A DNA stretch of 64,000 bases from Ralstonia sp. RRA. GTDB lineage: Bacteria > Pseudomonadota > Gammaproteobacteria > Burkholderiales > Burkholderiaceae. Of this stretch, positions 36,033-44,997 are shown piece after piece. The notes under the pieces were generated by a model. It saw only the letters and a program-made list of their open reading frames with translations. It was not told where the DNA came from and searched no databases. Within the stretch, counting starts at the first letter, position 1, and each line of letters starts with the position of its first letter. The DNA lies in NCBI RefSeq assembly GCF_037023145.1, contig NZ_CP146093.1, positions 186,001 through 250,000 on the forward strand, written 5' to 3'. Made by a program: the position numbers and the translations under genes.

Positions 36033-36425
36033 ATGGTGCCCGTGAAGTTGCTGCGCGTTTTTTCGCTCTGGCTGGTACTAGTTGCGCTGCCCTCACAGGG
36101 CATGGGCGCCGGTATTCCTGCCGACTGCGAACGCGCGCATGCTGTAATCAAGAAATCGCGGAGCATTCAGCATAAGCGCCTCTCCGTGGCTACACGTACC
36201 AGCCATAAGCATTGCCACGACCACCATGGCAAAGCAGGACCTGCTCGTTATGACGACCGGTGCAAGCTATGTCCGTCTTGCGAGGAGGCTCCGCAGTATG
36301 CAGTGCCCGCGCGACTGACCATGTCCAGTTGTCGGCCGACAGCGCGAACACATTCGTCGTCTAGCGCCCAATTTCTTAGTTTCATCCCAGAGCTCCTCCT
36401 ACGGCCTCCGCGCCTGGTTTCCTGA
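36033..36425 (+). CDS. Secreted His/Cys-rich hypothetical protein
   Basis: A 130-aa protein with a signal peptide (VFSLWLVLVALPSQGMGAG). The mature part has KHCHDHHGKA (near 53-62) and CKLCPSCEEAP (near 71-81), which look suited to metal binding. Similar small DUF2946-like exported proteins occur in copper clusters of related bacteria; that link is by analogy. Located at the left edge of the copper island. Confidence 0.5.
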   Translation: MVPVKLLRVFSLWLVLVALPSQGMGAGIPADCERAHAVIKKSRSIQHKRLSVATRTSHKHCHDHHGKAGPARYDDRCKLCPSCEEAPQYAVPARLTMSSCRPTARTHSSSSAQFLSFIPELLLRPPRLVS

Positions 36426-36597
36426 CACGCATCACTGCTGACGTCTGACAGCCTTCGCTTTTGTAAGGGAGGCACGCGGCCACAGCGGTAAGACCCGTGA
36501 GCGTGTCCCGGCACGCAACCAGGGAAATTGAGTGTTCCGTCAGCGAGCAATCAAGGCGCGGTGAATAGCGCTGTTGTTCGCTGCGTAGGAGTTTGCC

Positions 36598-37464
36598 GTG
36601 CATATCTGTGTAAATTGCCATGCGCCTCTGAGGCCTTTTGCTTGGTCGTGCAATGCCTGCGGCTGGAGAGCCGCCGTCCATGACGGAGTCGCTTGCTTGG
36701 CGCCCGAAATGCTTCAGGACAACGACGGCTTCCACGAGCCGCTGTTCGACGAATACCAAAAGCTTCAAGCCGAGCACTTTTGGTTCGTGTATCGCCGAAA
36801 GTTAATCGTGTGGGCGCTGCAACGTTATTTCCCGCGGCTTCAGTCCTTCTTGGAGATTGGCTGCGGCACAGCAGAGAATCTCGCTGCGATTGCAGACCGG
36901 TTCCCACATGCTGAGGTATGCGGTGGGGAGCCTTCGCTGCATGCGCTGCAAATGGCGCGCCGCCATTGCACAGCGAAGTTCTTGCAAATGGACGCGCGCG
37001 CGATCCCTTTTGTCGAAGCATTCGACGTGGTCAGCGCCTTTGATGTGATCGAGCATATCGATGATGACCGACTCGCCCTGCGCGAGATGTACAAGGCGTG
37101 CCGGCGCGGAGGTGGGCTGATCTTGACGGTGCCTCAGCATCCTTCTCTCTGGAGTCGCGTGGACGACGCGGCCAAACACAAGCGTCGTTATACGCGTAAG
37201 GATCTCGTGGAGAAGCTGCGGGCCACCGGGTTCCGTCCGCTCTACGTCAATTCCTTCATGTCGCTGCTGTTACCCGTCATGGTTATTTCGCGCGTGCACC
37301 AGAAGATTGCGCGGACCGATCTGGAGGTTGACGAGGGTTTCCGCATCGGAAAGACACTCAATCGGCTGTTTTCGACCGTCTGCGACGTTGAATATCGCTT
37401 GTTGACCCGCAGCTTGCCATTTCCCGCCGGTGGTTCGCTGCTCGCTGTCGCGGTCAAGGAGTGA
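36598..37464 (+). CDS. SAM-dependent class I methyltransferase with N-terminal zinc ribbon
   Basis: A 288-aa protein with CVNCHAPLRPFAWSCNACG (residues 4-22, two CxxC pairs), then a Rossmann methyltransferase: FLEIGCGTAENLAAI (near 83-97, SAM site), acidic loop, VVSAFDVIEHIDDD (near 143-156). The C-terminus has a hydrophobic stretch (FMSLLLPVMVIS). It starts at GTG after AGGAG. Relatives act on lipids or sugars; the GtrA-like gene after it hints at envelope modification. Confidence 0.75.
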   Translation: MHICVNCHAPLRPFAWSCNACGWRAAVHDGVACLAPEMLQDNDGFHEPLFDEYQKLQAEHFWFVYRRKLIVWALQRYFPRLQSFLEIGCGTAENLAAIADRFPHAEVCGGEPSLHALQMARRHCTAKFLQMDARAIPFVEAFDVVSAFDVIEHIDDDRLALREMYKACRRGGGLILTVPQHPSLWSRVDDAAKHKRRYTRKDLVEKLRATGFRPLYVNSFMSLLLPVMVISRVHQKIARTDLEVDEGFRIGKTLNRLFSTVCDVEYRLLTRSLPFPAGGSLLAVAVKE

Positions 37465-37533
37465 TATGGCCATTCAAGGCACTGAAACCAGTCATTCGCA
37501 CCTGCGCTGATGCGCCTTGGAGAAAAGGCCGGC

Positions 37534-37983
37534 ATGACCGATCGACGAATCTTCTACAGATATCTGCTGAGTGGCGGTGCTTCCACCGCCACTCACTATC
37601 TGGCGCTGTACATTTTGGTCCACTCCGGTACCACCCCCGTGGTGGGATCGACCCTAGGTGCGATCTTCGGGCTCGTGCTCAATTTCACGGTTAGTCGGCG
37701 ATGGGTGTTCGGCGCCCCCGCCAAGGTCGGTGCGACACTCTCGCGCTTCCTCCTTGTGTGGGTGCTGGCATTGCTGTTCAACGCCTGGATGCTGGCGGTC
37801 CTGTTCGCTGCGGGCCTGCACTATTTGGTTGCACAGGTGATCTCAACCGGGATCTTGGTTCTGATCAATTTCAATCTGCATCGCAGGTGGACATTTTCCG
37901 TTGCACAAGCAGCACCTGCAGTTGTGGACGCCTCAAACTGCAAGGCTGGTGCTTGGCGTACACAGCAAAAACCTGATAGCTAA
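37534..37983 (+). CDS. GtrA-family membrane protein
   Basis: A 149-aa protein with four membrane segments and the family motif GLVLNFTVSRRWVF (near residues 42-56) and a repeat-like LINFNLHRRWTF near 106-117. GtrA-like proteins are thought to flip polyprenyl-linked sugars or otherwise help glycosylate envelope molecules. Start chosen at the second ATG because GGAG precedes it. It forms an apparent operon with the methyltransferase. Confidence 0.8.
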   Translation: MTDRRIFYRYLLSGGASTATHYLALYILVHSGTTPVVGSTLGAIFGLVLNFTVSRRWVFGAPAKVGATLSRFLLVWVLALLFNAWMLAVLFAAGLHYLVAQVISTGILVLINFNLHRRWTFSVAQAAPAVVDASNCKAGAWRTQQKPDS

Positions 37984-38061
37984 CCCTCTTTCACGCCAAC
38001 TCAGGCATTTGGCTGTGCGGGTACGACGCGCTCAAGGTCCCGCCCACTAGGAGACTATTGC

Positions 38062-38469
38062 ATGAAAAAAAACGCTTTGATATCGGTGTTGGCCGTGGCT
38101 GCCAGCTTTCCGACGGTGGCCAAAGGCTTCGTCCTGCATCTTGAGCACGGATTCGACGCCCACAACCCCGTCGTAATCTTGGGGGGTACACAACCCTTTC
38201 CCACAAATGCGGAGGAGTTTGACGTATCTGCGCCGCGTGGCGTCATTCTGACCAAAGTACTTTCCTATCAGCAACGCTACATCATGCGGCTGGTCAACCG
38301 GGGAAGTGCTTCTGTAGCCCTACGTCTGGACGTCAAGGATGCTAGCAGCGTTAAGACCCTGCCGGGAACGCAACCGATCAATTTGGTCTTGGATGCAGGC
38401 GAAACAAGGGAGCTGGCGATGGAAGCGTGGACGCCGATGACTGTGGTGGTAAGCGCGGCAGCGCAGTAA
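38062..38469 (+). CDS. Exported hypothetical protein of the copper island
   Basis: A 135-aa protein with a signal peptide (cleavage likely after TVAKG). The mature part is beta-rich, with no Cys and few His. I do not recognise the family. It has a good ribosome site (AGGAG) before the ATG and stands alone between GtrA and the IS66 element. Confidence 0.5.
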   Translation: MKKNALISVLAVAASFPTVAKGFVLHLEHGFDAHNPVVILGGTQPFPTNAEEFDVSAPRGVILTKVLSYQQRYIMRLVNRGSASVALRLDVKDASSVKTLPGTQPINLVLDAGETRELAMEAWTPMTVVVSAAAQ

Positions 38470-38703
38470 GTATCTCGCCCGCTGGTACGCCAGCCAAGCT
38501 GGCGTCATTTGCTGCCCAAAAGCCAGAAAAGGGGCATGCAATCTGCCATTGTTCAGCAGAATGCGTGTCGGCTTCCTCAAGCAATCTAGCGAGCCTGACC
38601 GCAACGACCGGATTTACCGTGAACGGTAAGCACCCGGTGAACCCGTCTTGAAGGGGACCCGCGTAGCAAGGAGCATCGTGTCCATCTAGTTCTAGGTGGA
38701 CAC

Positions 38704-39075
38704 GTGGACACTATCGAAGAGAGCGCGCCAATACGGCGCCGACGTCGGCATAGCGCCGAGTTCAAGGCCAAGGCAGTGCAGGAGTGCATGCAGCCGGGTG
38801 TTTCGATCGCGGCGATAGCCCTGCACCATCGCCTCAATGCGAATCTGCTGCGGCGCTGGGTCGCCGAGCAGGAAGCAAAGAATGGCGCGCCTGAGGACCG
38901 CGAGTTGATGAGGGTGCCGCAAGGCGAGTTCATCCCGTTGCGGATCGGCGAGCCGACCACTGCCGTGCCGGACATCCAGATCGAAGTCCGCCGTGGCGCG
39001 ACGACGATCAGTCTTCGCTGGCCGGGATCGGCCGCAGCGCAGTGCGCCCAGTGGCTGCAAGGGTGGTTGCGTTGA
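38704..39075 (+). CDS. tnpA: IS66 accessory protein TnpA
   Basis: A 123-aa protein starting at GTG. It has a helix-turn-helix in the first half (RHSAEFKAKAVQECMQPGVS, then ANLLRRWVAEQ), typical of IS66 OrfA. It overlaps tnpB by 4 bases (TTGA). Its role in IS66 transposition is not settled but it is required. Confidence 0.85.
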   Translation: MDTIEESAPIRRRRRHSAEFKAKAVQECMQPGVSIAAIALHHRLNANLLRRWVAEQEAKNGAPEDRELMRVPQGEFIPLRIGEPTTAVPDIQIEVRRGATTISLRWPGSAAAQCAQWLQGWLR

Positions 39076-39407
39076 TTCGGGTGGACGCGATCTGGTTGGC
39101 CGTGGAGCCGCTGGACATGCGCGCCGGTACCGAAACGATCCTCGCGCGGGTCGTCAAGGTGTTCGGCGCGGCACGCCCCCACCACGCCTACCTGTTTGCC
39201 AATAAGAGTTCGACGCGCATGAAGGTGCTGGTCTACGACGGCTTCGGCATCTGGCTGGCCGCGCGGCGCCTCAACAAGGGGCGCTTCATCTGGACGAACG
39301 GCGACCAGGCGATCGCCACGGCGCTCAATCCCGAGCAATTGCGTGCGCTGGTGACGGGGCTGCCTTGGCAGACGCTCACCCACGACCACGCGATCACGGT
39401 CGTGTAA
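39072..39407 (+). CDS. tnpB: IS66 accessory protein TnpB
   Basis: A 111-aa protein of the IS66 OrfB type: LIRVDAIWLAVEPLDMRAG at the start, KVLVYDGFGIWLAARRLNKGRF in the middle. TTG start overlapping the tnpA stop is the usual arrangement in this family. Confidence 0.85.
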   Translation: MIRVDAIWLAVEPLDMRAGTETILARVVKVFGAARPHHAYLFANKSSTRMKVLVYDGFGIWLAARRLNKGRFIWTNGDQAIATALNPEQLRALVTGLPWQTLTHDHAITVV

Positions 39408-39469
39408 TACCCCCAAAGCCGTAAACTGGCTTCCTTCCAGAGGACTTGGGGTTCTGGCAGACTCGCCGC

Positions 39470-40999
39470 ATGAACCTACCCACCAACCTCGATGCCCTGA
39501 GCCCGGACGAACTGCGCACACTGGCTGCGCAGTTGATGGCCCAGGTCGGCGAGAAGGACCGGGAGTTGCGGTACCGGCAAGCCAAGATCGACCAGCTCAC
39601 ACACGAGCTGGCCATCCACAAGCGCTGGAAGTTCGGCAAGCGCAGCGAGCAACTGACATCTGAACAGGCGAGTCTGCTGGACGAAGCCATTGACGCAGAC
39701 CTCGAGGCGATTGAGACCGAACTGGAAGCGCTCCTGCCGTCGTCCAAATCTGAAGCCAAGAGCAAGCCCAAGCGCCAGGCATTGCCGCCGCAGTTGCCGC
39801 GCACCGACATCCACCACGAGCCGGACGCAGAGACCTGCACCTGTGGGTGTGCGCTCAAGCGCATTGGCGAAGACATCAGCGAGAAGCTGGACTACACGCC
39901 GGGCACGTTCACCGTGGAGCGTCACATCCGCGGCAAATGGGTGTGCGATCAGTGTGAGACGCTGGTGCAGACGCCGGTGCCACCCCACGTCATCGACAAA
40001 GGCATCCCGACGGCCGGACTGCTGGCACATACGCTGGTGTCCAAGTTCGGCGACCACCTTCCCCTGTATCGGCAGGAGCGCATCTATGCGCGCGCCGGTC
40101 TGGCCATCCCGCAATCGACACTGGGCGCGTGGGTGGGCATCTGTGGCGTGCGTCTGCAACCGCTGGTGGACGCCCTGCAAGAAGAGGTTCTGAGCCACGG
40201 TGTTCTGCACGCCGACGAAACGCCAGTGCAGATGCTCGCGCCCGGCAATGGCAAGACGCACCGCGCCTACCTGTGGGCCTATGCGCCGAGCGAGTTCGAG
40301 AAGATGCGCGCGGTGATTTACCAGTTTGCGCCCAGCCGCAGCGGCGAGCACGCTCGCGCGTTCCTGGGGCAGTGGCAAGGCAAGCTGGTATGTGATGACT
40401 TCGCCGGCTACAAGGCCAGCTTCGACGGTGGCGTCACTGAGATCGGTTGCATGGCCCATTCGCGGCGCAAGTTCTTTGAACTGCACGACAAGCACAAGAG
40501 CGAATTGGCGGGCCAGGCACTGCGCTACATGGTGAGCTTGTACGAGATCGAGGCGCAAGTGCGGGATGCTGAGCCAGACCAGCGCCTGGCAGCGCGGCAA
40601 CAAAGGGCTGGCCCGATTCTAGAGCGGCTGCACGCCTGGCTCGAGGAACAGCGACGCCGCGTCCCAGACGGCTCGGCGATCGCGCGGGCCATTGACTACA
40701 GCCTCAAGCGGTGGCCGGCTCTCGTGCGTTACCTCGACGACCCGACGGTGCCCATCGACAACAACCACGTCGAGCGACAGATCCGGCCGGTTGCCCTGGG
40801 TCGCTCCAATTGGTTGTTTGCAGGCTCACTGCGCGCCGGTCAACGCGCGGCTGCCGTCATGAGCCTGATCCAATCGGCCAAGCTCAACGGGCACGATCCC
40901 TACGCCTATCTGAAAGACGTCCTCACGCGACTGCCGACCCACAAGGCGGCCGACATCGCCGAACTGCTCCCGCATCGCTGGACGCCCAGCGCCACCTAG
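39470..40999 (+). CDS. tnpC: IS66 transposase TnpC
   Basis: A 509-aa transposase: N-terminal Leu-zipper-like helices, a zinc-binding region (CTCGCALKRIGEDISEKLDY and CDQC), and the DDE domain (LHADETPVQ, VCDDFAGYKA, NNHVERQIRP). Length and order are as in full IS66 elements, so it is probably functional. Confidence 0.92.
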   Translation: MNLPTNLDALSPDELRTLAAQLMAQVGEKDRELRYRQAKIDQLTHELAIHKRWKFGKRSEQLTSEQASLLDEAIDADLEAIETELEALLPSSKSEAKSKPKRQALPPQLPRTDIHHEPDAETCTCGCALKRIGEDISEKLDYTPGTFTVERHIRGKWVCDQCETLVQTPVPPHVIDKGIPTAGLLAHTLVSKFGDHLPLYRQERIYARAGLAIPQSTLGAWVGICGVRLQPLVDALQEEVLSHGVLHADETPVQMLAPGNGKTHRAYLWAYAPSEFEKMRAVIYQFAPSRSGEHARAFLGQWQGKLVCDDFAGYKASFDGGVTEIGCMAHSRRKFFELHDKHKSELAGQALRYMVSLYEIEAQVRDAEPDQRLAARQQRAGPILERLHAWLEEQRRRVPDGSAIARAIDYSLKRWPALVRYLDDPTVPIDNNHVERQIRPVALGRSNWLFAGSLRAGQRAAAVMSLIQSAKLNGHDPYAYLKDVLTRLPTHKAADIAELLPHRWTPSAT

Positions 41000-41029
41000 C
41001 TGGCAAGACGGGTTCACCGGGTGCTTACC

Positions 41030-41284
41030 GTGAACGCACTGCAACTCTTCGTCATCCTGGCCGGCTTGACCGGTCAGCTCCTTATTGCGAGGAAGGATCC
41101 GCGCGGCTATCTCGCTTGGATCGCCGGTAACATCGGACTGGTGTTCGTCTACTTGGAGACCAAGCAATTTGCCTTGATTGCACTGCAATTCATCAATACA
41201 GCAATCCAGGTTGCCGCCCTGATCGCTTGGGGACGGGGGAGGCGGCGCAGCGACACCAGCCCCGCACGACCGAGTGAGTCGTAA
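41030..41284 (+). CDS. PnuC-like small membrane protein, cut from its leader by IS66
   Basis: An 84-aa protein with three hydrophobic segments (LFVILAGLTGQLLIA, YLAWIAGNIGLVFVY, IALQFINTAIQVAALIAW), like half of a PnuC-type transporter. The first codon GTG lies in the target duplication of the IS66 element, so the coding frame survives but the original promoter and ribosome site are now on the far side of the IS. Function is uncertain. Confidence 0.5.
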   Translation: MNALQLFVILAGLTGQLLIARKDPRGYLAWIAGNIGLVFVYLETKQFALIALQFINTAIQVAALIAWGRGRRRSDTSPARPSES

Positions 41285-41311
41285 CGGGACCGAAGTGAAC
41301 GAACGAAAGTC

Positions 41312-41725
41312 CTAACTGCCTGTGAGCCACTTGCTGCGCGCAATGATGACGCGCACACCCTTAGCGTCGGGCACATCCGGCAGCAGAACGCCCAAATCGA
41401 CCGAAGTACTCTGCATTGCTTCGATGAACGTCCATGCTTGCGTCCCAGTCCCCGCCGAAAAAGCGACGGTTTCACCGGATTCGACGTTGATGTATTTCAT
41501 TCCTGGCTTAACTGTCAAAGTGCGTGCAGCCAGCGACACTGGCGCGGGCGAGCCGAAGAGCAACGCCGTCCTGTTCACATCCGGTTGAGTTGCTGACGGG
41601 CTTTGCCGCACATGTTCGATCCAATTGTCCCCGCCGTCGCCACGGAATTTGTCTGAGGCCCATGCCGCCGAACTGCCTGCGAAGAGGACTGCGAGCATGA
41701 GCGGAACAAGTCGATTGCGATTCAT
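41312..41725 (-). CDS. CzcE-like exported copper/metal-binding protein
   Basis: A 137-aa protein with a signal peptide (cleaved near AAWA). The core FGSPAPVSLAARTLTVKPG, then KYINVESGETVAF and a WTFIEA segment match the layout of CzcE, the small periplasmic copper-binding protein of Cupriavidus. It shares this core with the protein at 60380. It is convergent with the PnuC-like gene and upstream of copB on the same strand. Confidence 0.7.
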   Translation of the reverse strand: MNRNRLVPLMLAVLFAGSSAAWASDKFRGDGGDNWIEHVRQSPSATQPDVNRTALLFGSPAPVSLAARTLTVKPGMKYINVESGETVAFSAGTGTQAWTFIEAMQSTSVDLGVLLPDVPDAKGVRVIIARSKWLTGS

Positions 41726-41898
41726 CGTTTTCTCCTGGAACGTGACTGATGTCAAGCATTCTAGAGAGGCAATCCTCTCGCTTCGATGACCCGCAAATTA
41801 CGTCTTGGTAAGACGTTCATGCCGACGGCGCGATCGGGAAACCGCGATGCTGAGCTATATAGCAAAGCGCCCAGAGCGCAGCCTGACAGGCTCCTGGT

Positions 41899-42819
41899 TC
41901 AAAACCACCATCGTATTCCAGCCACGATCTGCTTGTTTACGGCGTCTTGCCCCGCCGCTCGCGCAAACTCTGCGCTCCTTCCCAGTTTCCTGCTCCAAAC
42001 CACGCCAATGTACGGAGCGAAGTCGCGCCGAAGTTCGTATCGCAGTCGCAAGCCGAGGCGAACATCGGCCAGCCCGCGGCCAATCTCGCGCGCCTGGTCG
42101 GTCTTCGAGTAGACGTTGGCTTCGATTTCGGGAGTGAGGGCACTTCGCTGCGAGAGGCGGACATCGTAGGTAGCACGCACACGGGCCGCAAGACGCCCGC
42201 CATTACTGACGTACAGGGTCGCTTCGACATCGAACGAGTATGGCGCGAGCCCTTGCACTCCAAAGGCAGCCCACGTACGTGTTGGTCCACCACCGAAGTC
42301 GCGGCGAACGCCTGCCTGCCAATCCCAAAATGTGGCAAATGCATGACCCCACAACGCTTCAACTTTGGCGTCTGCGGTTTGACCGAACAGTCGCTCGCCC
42401 TCGGTCTTCAACCATAGTCGGTCAAGATCCTTACCGAACCAGCCTTGCATGTCCCATGCCCATCCCGTCGCGTCGCGAGTGCGTACCGTCTCGAGCCGAT
42501 CGAGCAGAAACTGATGATAGACATCGTTGTCGACCATGGTGTCGCCCGGCACGGCGATGCCTCGGCTGGGATTCTGCATTGGCACGCGGGGTTCGTCACT
42601 GGGGGTGATCACATTGACGCCTTCCTCTTGGGAAGGTAAGTCGGGCTTTTGTGTTGCAAGTACCTGCGCTTCTTGCCCATGGGCCTGAGACGGTGTGCCG
42701 TGTGGCGTCTGCGGCATGCCTGGCGTGGGCGCCTCAGACGTGTGGGCGCCTGCAAGCCGCACGGTGAGCAATAAGGCTGCGGCAACCAAACGCAGCCGTC
42801 CCTTCACTCCTGGCAACAT
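41899..42819 (-). CDS. copB: CopB outer-membrane copper-resistance protein, first copy
   Basis: A 306-aa protein with a signal peptide (cleaved near LAGA), a short His/Met/Pro-rich linker, and a beta-barrel domain (DRLETVRT, FGKDLDRLWLKTEGE, TWAAFGVQGLAPY, ADVRLGLRLRYEL, ending in WWF with the C-terminal aromatic residue used by outer-membrane proteins). CopB helps remove or bind copper at the outer membrane. It lies directly after copA on the same strand, 22 bases apart. Confidence 0.88.
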   Translation of the reverse strand: MLPGVKGRLRLVAAALLLTVRLAGAHTSEAPTPGMPQTPHGTPSQAHGQEAQVLATQKPDLPSQEEGVNVITPSDEPRVPMQNPSRGIAVPGDTMVDNDVYHQFLLDRLETVRTRDATGWAWDMQGWFGKDLDRLWLKTEGERLFGQTADAKVEALWGHAFATFWDWQAGVRRDFGGGPTRTWAAFGVQGLAPYSFDVEATLYVSNGGRLAARVRATYDVRLSQRSALTPEIEANVYSKTDQAREIGRGLADVRLGLRLRYELRRDFAPYIGVVWSRKLGRSAEFARAAGQDAVNKQIVAGIRWWF

Positions 42820-42841
42820 GACGCGCTCCTTTGTCCAAGGG

Positions 42842-44716
42842 TCAGGCCACAACCACCTTGCGGAACATACCGGCTTCCATGTGGTACAGCAGATGACAAT
42901 GAAATGCCCACTGGCCCGGGGCATCCGCAGTTACGAGGAAACTGATCTGCTTGGATGGTTGAACGTTGATGGTGTGCTTACGGACGAGCGCTTGACGCTC
43001 CGTGTTTTCAAGCTCGCTGAACATCCCGTGCAGGTGCATAGGGTGATTCATCATGGTGTCATTAACGAGAGTGATCCGCAGCCGTTCGCCGTAGTACAGA
43101 CGGATCGGCTCGGCCTCCGAGAACCTTTTGCCATCGAATCCCCAGATGAACCGTCGCATGTTGCCGGTCAGATGCAACACGATCTCGCGGCCCGGAGGCC
43201 GATCGTCATAGGGCTGGCCCAGCGTTCGCAAGTCTGCGTAGGTCAAAACCCTCCGGCCATTTTGGCGCAATCTCGGCCCAGGGTCTGCGAGCGACTTGGA
43301 AGGGTTCATCGACCGCATGTCGACTTCGGGGCCGCCGTGCATACCCAGCATCGTCATTGGGTGGGAATGCTCGGGCTTACCATCGTGGGACATCGACATG
43401 GAGGGTTTCATGCCGGCCATGCCTTCATCGCCGGACTGCAGTCGCATGCCTGGCATGGCGTCGGCCGCGGTTTCGCCCCCCGCCTGCATAGAGTGGCCGA
43501 GGGGGGAATGGATGCCGTTGTCCTGAGTTTCCATCGTTTCATTGGGTGGCCCGCTGGTCATAGACATTCCGTTCATGTTCATGTCCATGCCCATGTCAGC
43601 CATGGTCAGCCAGGTTTTGGGGTCCATAATAGGAATCGCGGCCCGCATGCCGTGCTTCGGCGCGAGGGTGGCACGTGCATATCCGCTGCGGTCCATCGCC
43701 TGTGCAAATATGGTGTATGCCTCATTCCGGGGCATCTGCACCAACACATCGTAGGTCTCCGCTACACCAATCCGAAACTCGTCGACGTTCACGGGTTCGA
43801 CATCTTGTCCGTCCGCCGCACAAACTCGCATGGTCAGGCCCGGGATGCGAACATCAAACGTTGTGGTGGCCGATCCATTGATGAAGCGCAAACGTACGTA
43901 TTCGCCTGCCTCCGCGATAGCTGTCCAGTTAGTGAAGGGTGTGGCGCCATTGACCAAGTAGCAGTAGGTTGCAGCAGAGACATCGGCGAGGTCCGTGGGA
44001 TTCATGCGCATCTGGTTCCACATACGCCGTCGAGCCAGTGCTTTTGAGAGGCCCGCCGCCCTGACGTCGGCCACAAAATCAGTGACCGTCGGTAATTGGA
44101 AATTGTAAAAATCACTCGACTGCTTCAAGTGAAGGAAGACGTTTTCAGGATCTTCGTCAGTCCAATCACTCAGCATAACGACGTAGTCCCTGTCGCTAGG
44201 TATGGGGGCCGGCCTTTGTGGCTCGATCACCAATGGGCCATAGAGGCCGAGTTGCTCCTGAAAGCGGGTGTGGCTGTGGTACCAGTATGTACCGGCCTGT
44301 CGGACCTTGAATTTGTAGACGAAGGTCTGGTGAGCAGGAATGCCGGGAAAGGACACGCCAGGCACGCCATCCATGGCAAACGGAACGAGGATGCCATGCC
44401 AGTGGATCGAAGTTTGCGTGGCCAGTGTGTTGGTGACCCGCAGCGTTACCTCGGAACCTTGTTTCCAACGCAGGATGGGCGCAGGAATTGATCCGTTTAC
44501 CGTAAGCGCGTACCGTAAATGCCCCGTGAAATTGACGGGTGTGCGCCCAATTGTCAGAGCGAATTCGGTTCCGGACAGGTCAGTTGAACGATCCTGGCTT
44601 TGCAGCCCCGAAGCAGGCGTGCCGATACCGGCCCCCGTTGCCGCCAAGCCCGCCCCAGCCATTTGGCGTAGAAATTTGCGCCGCAGCGCCAAGTCGATTG
44701 AAGTGTTGTCGCCCAC
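42842..44716 (-). CDS. copA: CopA multicopper oxidase, first copy
   Basis: A 624-aa protein from GTG 44716 with a Tat-type RRKFLRQMAG leader. The four copper motifs are visible: SIHWHGI, YWYHSHTRFQ, HPMHLHGMF and HCHLLYHMEAGMF. A long Met/His-rich insertion (about residues 330-450, e.g. MGMDMNMNGMSM) can bind extra copper. CopA oxidises Cu(I) in the periplasm. A longer frame reaches 44875; the GTG start fits the Tat leader and has GGAG 8 bases upstream. Confidence 0.92.
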   Translation of the reverse strand: MGDNTSIDLALRRKFLRQMAGAGLAATGAGIGTPASGLQSQDRSTDLSGTEFALTIGRTPVNFTGHLRYALTVNGSIPAPILRWKQGSEVTLRVTNTLATQTSIHWHGILVPFAMDGVPGVSFPGIPAHQTFVYKFKVRQAGTYWYHSHTRFQEQLGLYGPLVIEPQRPAPIPSDRDYVVMLSDWTDEDPENVFLHLKQSSDFYNFQLPTVTDFVADVRAAGLSKALARRRMWNQMRMNPTDLADVSAATYCYLVNGATPFTNWTAIAEAGEYVRLRFINGSATTTFDVRIPGLTMRVCAADGQDVEPVNVDEFRIGVAETYDVLVQMPRNEAYTIFAQAMDRSGYARATLAPKHGMRAAIPIMDPKTWLTMADMGMDMNMNGMSMTSGPPNETMETQDNGIHSPLGHSMQAGGETAADAMPGMRLQSGDEGMAGMKPSMSMSHDGKPEHSHPMTMLGMHGGPEVDMRSMNPSKSLADPGPRLRQNGRRVLTYADLRTLGQPYDDRPPGREIVLHLTGNMRRFIWGFDGKRFSEAEPIRLYYGERLRITLVNDTMMNHPMHLHGMFSELENTERQALVRKHTINVQPSKQISFLVTADAPGQWAFHCHLLYHMEAGMFRKVVVA

Positions 44717-44997
44717 GATCCTTGCTCCCGTTGGAAGGTTGTGCCCCTGCGTCACGAACGCGAGGAGGACCTCCATAGCAATCCCCGGGGAGTCGTTCAG
44801 CATGAGACAGTCGTTCAGCATGAGACGTGCCCGGAATTCGCATGGACCTGCACCGCAGACCAAGCTCGTGGCCACAGAAGCACGTCCCTTGTGAATCCAT
44901 TGATACCGTCATTGCGGACCGTTGTCCTCGGGGTGGTTGATCGCTATGCTGACCACGACACTGCCACGTGCCAGTTTTTTCCAACAGGATGCCGAGC

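Larger units (their letters stand above)
38626..41028 (+). mobile_element. Complete IS66-family insertion sequence
   Basis: 2403 bp with terminal inverted repeats of about 25 bp (GTAAGCACCCGGTGAACCCG, then TCTTG) and an 8-bp direct target duplication CGTGAACG at 38618-38625 and 41029-41036. It carries the three IS66 genes tnpA, tnpB and tnpC. All appear intact, so it may still move. Confidence 0.95.

Noticed and set aside
42695..44047. 450-codon plus-strand frame
   Set aside because: Opposite strand of copA1; His-rich appearance comes from the antisense of Met codons (ATG to CAT).
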